Below, piece after piece: positions 4,892-9,794 of a DNA stretch of 9,794 nt (within the stretch, counting starts at the first letter, position 1; each line of letters starts with the position of its first letter). The stretch covers positions 1-9,794 of the forward strand of contig JASHOI010000635.1 in NCBI GenBank assembly GCA_030041195.1, given 5' to 3'. Origin of the DNA: Streptosporangiaceae bacterium. Lineage in GTDB: Bacteria > Actinomycetota > Actinomycetes > Streptosporangiales > Streptosporangiaceae. The position numbers and the translations under genes are program-made. The notes beneath the pieces were generated by a model. That model was not told where the DNA came from. It searched no databases and saw nothing but the letters and a program-made list of their open reading frames with translations.

Positions 4892-7522
4892 TCACAGCAC
4901 GTCGCGGCGCTGCAGGTAGCCCAGGGCCGCCCAGCCCACGGGCACCGGGAGCCAGAAGGTAACGGCGCGGAACAGCAGGACTGCGTAGATCGCGACGGCG
5001 GCCGGTTTCAGCCCGGCGACCGTCAGGCCGGCCGAGAGAGCGGTCTCAACCGCGCCGATCCCGCCCGGCGTCGGGACGGCCGAGCCGATTGCGTTGCCGG
5101 TCAGGTAGACGACGGCCACGGCCACGAACGGCAGCGAACCGCCGAACGCGCGAATCGACACGTCCAGGCAGCATATGTACGCGGCGGTGACCAGCAGCGC
5201 CCCGCCGACGCCCTCGGCCAGCTTGGCGGGCTGCTGCGCGATGTCGAGCAGCCGCGGGATCACCTGTCCCAGGGTCGTGGCCAGCCGGGACAGCAGCAGC
5301 CGGCGGCCGGCCGGCACCGCGAGCGCGACCAGGATCGCCGCGACCAGGACGGCCAGCGCGATGTAGGTCCAGTCCGGCGGCCGGAACGAGATGTTCTTCG
5401 CCGTTCCGGCCAGCGCAACGAAGATCGCCAGCAGAGTCAGGTGCAGCGCGAGCGCGATGACCTGGGAGACGCCCACGCTGGCCACCGCGTCGGCGGGCGC
5501 CACCTTGTCCCGGCGCAGGTAGCGGATGTTGACCGCCGCCCCGCCAACGGCGGCCGGCGTGACCAGGCTCACGAACGAGCAGGCGACCTGTGTCAGCAGG
5601 GTCCGGCCGAACTTCAGCCGCTCGAGCACGAACCCGGACAGCTCCAGCGTCGCGCCGACGTAGGTGAGCGCGGACAGCCCGAGCGCGACGATGGTCCAGT
5701 GCCAGTTCGCGTGGCGGAACAGGCCGCTGAAGCTGGTGCTGGCCAGCTCGCCGGCCAGGATGTAGGCCGCGAATACCGCGGCGACGAGCGTGACCAGGGT
5801 CCGCAGCCGGATCCGCTCCACCTGGACCGGCGACGGCTCGGAGTCCGCCGCGGTCGGCCTGAGCTGTCTCCTGAGCGCGGGCAGCACGTCGGTGCGGTGG
5901 CGCACCGCGGCCCTGGTCGAGCGGTGCAGCACGACCGGCTGGATCAGCGGCGCCACGGCGGCCATCTCCGCGGTGCTGACCTTGCCGTGTGCGCTCTGCA
6001 CCGCCCGTTCCGGCCCGACCAGGAGCGCCAGCGAAGCCAGCAGCTGGGCCAGGTCAAGGCGCAGCTGGAGGTCGCTCGCGGCCACGTCGCCGTTGCCGGG
6101 CTCGAGCAGCATGACCTCGCCGCCGGGTTCGCGCTGCGTCCCGACGCCGACGGGGTGCAGCCCGAGCCCGCGGCGGCCAGCGCCGCGCTGGCCGTGACTC
6201 GGGTGACCGTCGCTGGGGTGGCCCTCGCTGGGGTGACCGCCGTCGGCGTCGCCCTCGCCGGTCAGCACGATGCGGTCCGCGGTGAGGGCCCGGTGCGTGA
6301 CCCGGTGGCTGTGCAGCAGCAGCACGGCATCCCAGACCTTCGCGAGCTGCTCGTCGGTGGGCGGGGTAGCCAGCTTGGCCAGGCTGGTTCCGTCGTGGCC
6401 CTCGTTCACGAGCACCGCCGCCTCCGGGCCGACCCGGATCAGCGCGCGCAAGCGCGGGGTCAGCACGCCAGCGTCCTCGGCCGCGTAGGTGAGCAGCGCA
6501 CGCCGCTCGACGGCCCGCTCCACCGTGAGCGGGGCACTGCGCGACACCTGCGCCCGCAGCCGCACCCTGCGGTAGAGCCGGTAGAACACGTCGGCCGCCT
6601 GCTGGTCGCGGTCAAAGACCGTGACGTCGAGCCGGTCGCCGCCCTGGGTGGTCGCGGCGTACTTGCGCGTCTCCGTGCTGGCGTCGGTGATCCGGCGCAT
6701 GCTGACGACCTTGGCGCCGACCTCGCCGAGCGCCTCGGCGATGTCCAGGGCCGAGGGGCGCTCGGACATCGACCCGAGCAGGTACCGCAGCCCGGCCCCG
6801 CACGCGATGCCCGCCAGCACGCTGATCAGCAGCGAGAAAATGGTCGTCTGCGTGTTCGCCAGGCTGGCCAGCCCGTAGAAGGCGATCGCCAGCCAGAACA
6901 CGGCCCGCCAGCGCGGGCGCCCGGCGAGGCCGATGACCGTCACGTAGGCGGTGAGTCCGGACAGGTACCAGTCGAGGGCGGGCACCTGGTGGTCCAGCGG
7001 GTGCTTCGGGGTGAGCACGTCGTACAGGCCAGCGGCGGCGTGCAGCCTGAGCAGCTCGTTCGCGGCGAGCACCAGGCCCACGGTGATGCCGCCCGCTCCC
7101 ACCGCCTCGGCGAGGCGAAGCGGCTGGCGGCGGATCAGCATCCGGACCGCCAGGGCGACGGGCAGCAGCAGCAGCGCCACGTGCGCGGCGAAGCCGAGGA
7201 TCGGCAGTACTGCCTTCAGGTACCTGCTGGCCAGGACGATGTCGGTCTCGGCGCCTTCCGCGGTCGCGCGGGCGAGCAAGGCCAGCCCGGCCAGCAAGGC
7301 GATCTCGATCAGCGCGATCAGGCACCGCAGCAGATCGGTCGGGATCCGGACCCGTGACTCCAGGTGGTCCTCGACGTGAATCGAAGGCGGTGATCCGGGG
7401 GAAGCCGGAGCGGCAGGCCCGTTAGGCGCGGAGGGCCCGGCGGGCGCGGCGGGACGCACCGGTGCCGCCGGGGCCGGGCCAGCGGCTCCGGCCGGCGGCG
7501 GGTCGTCCCGGGGCAAGCTCAC
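4892..7522 (-). CDS. Large membrane protein: N-terminal TM domain, pseudokinase-like domain, C-terminal LPG-synthase/AglD-type flippase domain
   Basis: This 876-residue protein has three parts. After a Pro/Ala-rich tail (1-50), six hydrophobic segments span about 64-248. Residues 265-500 look like a degenerate kinase fold: the strand-3 Lys position reads LDVTVFD (298-304), the catalytic loop HRALTADRIVL (410-420) has Ala for the HRD Asp and Arg for the Asn, and the DFG position reads EPG (474-476), followed by DVAASDLQLRLDLAQLL. Residues 572-876 form the LPG-synthase/MprF/AglD transmembrane domain (PF03706 type), with TPAAVGG (655-661) and the hallmark PTPGGIGAVE (817-826). There is no aminoacyl-transferase domain, so it is probably a lipid flippase or sugar/lipid-transfer partner, not a lysyl-PG synthase. 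The GTG start is the furthest upstream possible (in-frame TGA 15 nt before); its SD is weak (AGGTG 13 nt away). Confidence 0.85.
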   Translation of the reverse strand: MSLPRDDPPPAGAAGPAPAAPVRPAAPAGPSAPNGPAAPASPGSPPSIHVEDHLESRVRIPTDLLRCLIALIEIALLAGLALLARATAEGAETDIVLASRYLKAVLPILGFAAHVALLLLPVALAVRMLIRRQPLRLAEAVGAGGITVGLVLAANELLRLHAAAGLYDVLTPKHPLDHQVPALDWYLSGLTAYVTVIGLAGRPRWRAVFWLAIAFYGLASLANTQTTIFSLLISVLAGIACGAGLRYLLGSMSERPSALDIAEALGEVGAKVVSMRRITDASTETRKYAATTQGGDRLDVTVFDRDQQAADVFYRLYRRVRLRAQVSRSAPLTVERAVERRALLTYAAEDAGVLTPRLRALIRVGPEAAVLVNEGHDGTSLAKLATPPTDEQLAKVWDAVLLLHSHRVTHRALTADRIVLTGEGDADGGHPSEGHPSDGHPSHGQRGAGRRGLGLHPVGVGTQREPGGEVMLLEPGNGDVAASDLQLRLDLAQLLASLALLVGPERAVQSAHGKVSTAEMAAVAPLIQPVVLHRSTRAAVRHRTDVLPALRRQLRPTAADSEPSPVQVERIRLRTLVTLVAAVFAAYILAGELASTSFSGLFRHANWHWTIVALGLSALTYVGATLELSGFVLERLKFGRTLLTQVACSFVSLVTPAAVGGAAVNIRYLRRDKVAPADAVASVGVSQVIALALHLTLLAIFVALAGTAKNISFRPPDWTYIALAVLVAAILVALAVPAGRRLLLSRLATTLGQVIPRLLDIAQQPAKLAEGVGGALLVTAAYICCLDVSIRAFGGSLPFVAVAVVYLTGNAIGSAVPTPGGIGAVETALSAGLTVAGLKPAAVAIYAVLLFRAVTFWLPVPVGWAALGYLQRRDVL
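6201..6245 (-). repeat. Three 15-bp imperfect tandem repeats inside the pseudokinase region
   Basis: On the plus strand the units start at 6201, 6216 and 6231, each beginning GGGTGRCC. They encode the pentapeptide GHPS(E/D/H) three times at about residues 429-443 of the flippase-like protein. The repeats sit in an insertion of about 45 residues between the HRD-like loop and the DFG-like position, where a compact loop is expected. Copy number may vary between strains. Confidence 0.75.
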
Positions 7523-7616
7523 GTAATGATGGTTTCACCTGGTTCTCAATACGCACAGGGGGCACCCCGCCCAGACCAGCGCACATCGCCCGGCCGCGCC
7601 GCCCCGGCCTGTCCCG
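7523..7616 (-). other. Short spacer between the BTAD gene and the flippase-like gene
   Basis: This 94-bp gap follows the BTAD gene's stop on the same strand. Immediately downstream of that stop, GGCCG and CGGCC (7605-7609 and 7592-7596) could form a 5-bp GC hairpin with an 8-nt loop and no U-tract, which is weak evidence for a terminator. I see no convincing -35/-10 pair. Whether the flippase-like gene has its own promoter here or is read through from the BTAD gene is open. Confidence 0.4.
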
Positions 7617-9794
7617 TCAGGGGCGGGCCCGCGCCCACGCCGGCTGTGCCCGGCCGCCGTCGGTGAGCTGCTGGTAGAGCGCCGCTGTGTCCGGATGCGG
7701 CTCGCCATCAGCAGAAATGTCCGTCATGGCGTCCAGGCACCGGCTCCACGCCTCCCGGACCCCGGCGAGGTTGCCCGCGGCATGCTCGGCGCGCATCAGT
7801 GCTCGCCACAGCTGCTCGGCGGAGACATCGCCGGCCAGCCCGGTCCGCGCGGCACGGGCCGATGCCGACGGGTCGCCGGCCCGCAGCTCGAGCTCGGCGA
7901 GCAGCTCCGCCGTGTCGACGATCTGGGCCCGGACGGTCTCGGTGAAGGCCAGGTCCAGCCACCAGTGATAGCAGCCGGTGAACGGTTTGCCGCGGATCAG
8001 CGTCAGCGCCTCGCGCAGGCTGCCGATGTCGCGGCCGGCGATCCCGCGCTCGCTCAGCTCCTCGAAGTCGGCCCAGTCGAACCGGGCATCGGGGTGCAGC
8101 GCGTACTGCCCGGCACCGAGGTGCTCGATCCAGACCCGCCCGTCGGCCGCCCGGCCGAGCTGGCGCCGGGTGCGCACGATCAGCTGCCGCAGCGAGTCAC
8201 TCGGCTTCGGGTGATCCGGGTCGGCGCCGAGCAGATAGCACAGCTGGGCGTTGGAGAGCCCGTCGCGCCCGTTGAGGGCCAGGGCCAGGATCAGCTGGCT
8301 CTGCGCGGGCTGCAGCGCGGCGGGGGCGCCGTTGACCGTGAACGCCCCAAGGACGCCGATGCGCAGGCCGGCCTCCTGGCCGGGATCGCCGTCGCTGGGC
8401 GGCCCGGGCTGGCTGGCCTGGGCGGCGGGCGGCGCTTGGTCCGGCGGCGGTTCCTGCAGATCATCCGGCGGCGGTTCCCGCAGGCCGATCAGCTCCGGTG
8501 CTGGCGGCCACGACGAGCCGTCGTACGGCGGCTCGTCCGGTGCGACGTCGTTCAGGTCGGCCGCGACCTGGAACAGGCTGGCCAGAGCCTGGTAGTCATC
8601 CTTGGTGAGGGGCTGCGGCCAGACATCCAGGTGCAGCGGCGCGATATGCCCGGCGATGCCGCCCGGCCGCTCCGGATCCGGCGCGAGCCGGAAGCTGGCT
8701 GGCGCCGGGTGGCCGTCGGGTGTCTCGGCGCCGCCGGGCACCAGCGCCGCGATCCCGCCGGGATCGCTGGCCAGGTCCGCCAGCATCGCCATCTGGTCCG
8801 GCGTCGGGGCGGTCCTGCTGACCAGCAGCGTCAGTGCCCAGTCCTCGTCGCCCGGGTCGGCGAGCCGGCGCCGGCGGATGTCGGCCCGGTCCGCGTCACC
8901 CAGCTCATCCAGGCTGCGCCGGATGCCCACGGCCTTCGAGGCGAGCAGGTCAAGGGCCTCGGCCAGGCTGGCGCAGCAGGTTGCCCGGCCGTCGGCCGCC
9001 GCCAGCTCGGGGAACCCGGCCAGGATCAGGTCGTACCATCCGGCCAGCTCGCTCGTGGTCAGCTCCGTTGCCGCGGTCGACAAGACCAGGTCGGCCATGT
9101 CGGCCGGGCCGTCGACCGTGGTCACCCGCAGGTGCTCCAGGTCGATCAGCACATACCCGCCGTCGGCGGCGACGCCGGCGGTCAGCAGGCCCGGCAGCAG
9201 GTCGCCGGCCTGCGCGGGGCCGTACGGTGCGGACGGCGCGTTCCGCGGCAGTTCCAGCCGCCACGCCATGCCCTGCCGTCCCCCGGGCACGCCGAACGGC
9301 GCGGGTGGCGGCTCGCTTGGCGGGCTGGCCAGCAGCAGCTCAAGACCCGACCGGTACACCGAGACCCCGGCGATGTCCGGTATCGGCTGCCCGGCCGCGA
9401 CCAGGCCGGCACCCAGCCCGCTCAGCGCGGCGCGCAGCGCGGTGGGCGGCTGCGGCAGCGGGCCGGGCCGGTGCGGCGTTCCCGGATGCGGCCCCGTGGC
9501 CGGGTGCGGTGCCGTTCCCGGATGCGGCGCGGTGCCCATCTGCGGGCTCGCTCCGTCATACAGCAGGGACCCTGGCTCCGGCCCTTCGTCCAGGTAGAAC
9601 GCTTCCTCGTCGGCATACAGCAGCCCGCCACCGGCGTCGAACAGCGACTCCGGTTCGGCCCCGGCATAGCGTGGCTCCGGCCCGGGGCCGGCGGCGTACG
9701 ACCGCTCCGCGGCGCGCAGCCGCTGCTCGGCCGCGATCACCGGCGCGCTCACCGGCACCGGGATCCGCCTGCCGAAGCGGCGGGCCTGCCGCTG
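7617..9794 (-). CDS. Large SARP-like regulator with winged helix and BTAD domain, C-terminal part (5' end outside window)
   Basis: The frame is open to the right edge, where it reads QRQARRFGRRIPVP, so the GTG at 9758 is probably internal and the gene continues outside. Residues below are counted from that GTG. A Pro/His-rich linker is at 70-108. A domain of unknown fold (about 109-410) contains GGYVLIDLEHL (200-210) and ELAGWYDLILAGFPEL (237-252). A second Pro-rich linker follows (405-460). The C-terminus has an OmpR/SARP-type winged helix, LRIGVLGAFTVNG (465-477) through SLRQLIVRTRRQLG (522-535) to LGAGQYAL (547-554), and a helical BTAD domain (558-695). The basic stretch at the edge resembles the juxtamembrane part of homologues that begin with transmembrane or LysM regions, so it may be a membrane-tethered regulator. 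That is inference, as the N-terminus is not in view. Its targets are unknown. Confidence 0.88.
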   Translation of the reverse strand, partial: QRQARRFGRRIPVPVSAPVIAAEQRLRAAERSYAAGPGPEPRYAGAEPESLFDAGGGLLYADEEAFYLDEGPEPGSLLYDGASPQMGTAPHPGTAPHPATGPHPGTPHRPGPLPQPPTALRAALSGLGAGLVAAGQPIPDIAGVSVYRSGLELLLASPPSEPPPAPFGVPGGRQGMAWRLELPRNAPSAPYGPAQAGDLLPGLLTAGVAADGGYVLIDLEHLRVTTVDGPADMADLVLSTAATELTTSELAGWYDLILAGFPELAAADGRATCCASLAEALDLLASKAVGIRRSLDELGDADRADIRRRRLADPGDEDWALTLLVSRTAPTPDQMAMLADLASDPGGIAALVPGGAETPDGHPAPASFRLAPDPERPGGIAGHIAPLHLDVWPQPLTKDDYQALASLFQVAADLNDVAPDEPPYDGSSWPPAPELIGLREPPPDDLQEPPPDQAPPAAQASQPGPPSDGDPGQEAGLRIGVLGAFTVNGAPAALQPAQSQLILALALNGRDGLSNAQLCYLLGADPDHPKPSDSLRQLIVRTRRQLGRAADGRVWIEHLGAGQYALHPDARFDWADFEELSERGIAGRDIGSLREALTLIRGKPFTGCYHWWLDLAFTETVRAQIVDTAELLAELELRAGDPSASARAARTGLAGDVSAEQLWRALMRAEHAAGNLAGVREAWSRCLDAMTDISADGEPHPDTAALYQQLTDGGRAQPAWARARP
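8440..8483 (-). repeat. Two 24-bp direct repeats in the second Pro-rich linker of the BTAD protein
   Basis: TCCGGCGGCGGTTCC followed by T/C then GCAG occurs at 8440-8459 and 8464-8483, differing at one base. The 24-bp period keeps frame and encodes REPPPDDL then QEPPPDQA, an octapeptide duplication in the linker just before the winged helix. It probably arose by slippage and acts as a flexible spacer. Confidence 0.7.
9447..9536 (-). repeat. Five degenerate 18-bp (hexapeptide) repeats in the BTAD protein linker
   Basis: Units of 18 bp encode GTAPHP, GTAPHP, ATGPHP, GTPHRP and GPLPQP in tandem (residues 75-104 counted from the GTG at 9758). The 15-base core at 9478-9492 recurs exactly at 9514-9528, two units apart. 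The segment is a flexible Pro/His-rich linker and a likely site of copy-number variation. Confidence 0.75.

Noticed and set aside
4745..7357. An 870-codon open frame on the plus strand, antisense to the flippase-like gene
   Set aside because: It starts inside the UbiA-like gene. Its product is rich in Arg, Gln, Gly and His with no recognisable domain, and it mirrors a minus-strand protein with clear family motifs. Long antisense frames are common at this G+C.
8602..9597. Plus-strand frame of 331 codons antisense to the BTAD gene
   Set aside because: It has Ser/Arg/Pro/Ala-rich low-complexity content with no motif, and is explained as a shadow of the minus-strand gene.
1..9794. A defence system, biosynthetic cluster core, phage or mobile element
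   Set aside because: No nuclease, integrase, transposase, synthase or repeat-spacer array is present. A methyltransferase and a regulator alone do not support such a call.

Overview
The window is about 70% G+C, with strongly GC-biased codon use, GTG starts and typical Shine-Dalgarno (SD) sites. Together with the protein families seen (a SARP-like BTAD regulator, a secreted G1 glutamic peptidase, a large fused LPG-synthase-type membrane protein), this points to a filamentous or soil actinobacterium (Streptosporangiales, Catenulisporales or Streptomyces-like). I cannot name the species from sequence alone.

Layout, left to right. (1) At 1-560 (+) is the 3' part of an aldo/keto reductase cut by the window edge. 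(2) At 561-698 is a convergent intergenic gap with an unusually AT-rich left half. (3) At 699-3108 (-) is a tight three-gene unit, transcribed right to left: a secreted G1-family (eqolisin-like) peptidase, an alpha/beta hydrolase 3 bp later, and a class I SAM methyltransferase 13 bp later. (4) At 3109-3365 is a divergent control region. It holds a good sigma70-type promoter for the peptidase unit, a foldable leader of about 100 nt, and a strong SD for the rightward genes. (5) At 3366-4890 (+) is a translationally coupled pair: a UbiE/MenG-like methyltransferase and a UbiA-like polytopic membrane protein that lacks the usual Asp-rich catalytic motifs. (6) At 4892-7522 (-), meeting the previous gene tail to tail with 1 bp between stop codons, is an 876-residue protein. 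It carries an N-terminal membrane domain, a degenerate kinase-like domain and a C-terminal LPG-synthase/AglD-type transmembrane domain. (7) At 7617 to the right edge (-) is the C-terminal part of a large protein with a SARP-type winged helix and BTAD domain, open at the window edge.

How the genes may work together. The UbiE-like and UbiA-like genes overlap by 8 bp, and these two families act in sequence in prenylated-quinone or lipid biosynthesis, so a membrane-lipid or quinone modification role is a reasonable inference. The neighbouring flippase-like protein is also a membrane-lipid family. The peptidase-hydrolase-methyltransferase unit looks co-transcribed, but no shared pathway can be read from the sequence. 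There are no RNA genes, insertion sequences, CRISPR arrays or phage genes that I can support. Most of the window is ordinary chromosomal coding sequence. The more unusual items are the degenerate UbiA-like protein, the pseudokinase core with a repeat-bearing insertion, and the structured peptidase leader.
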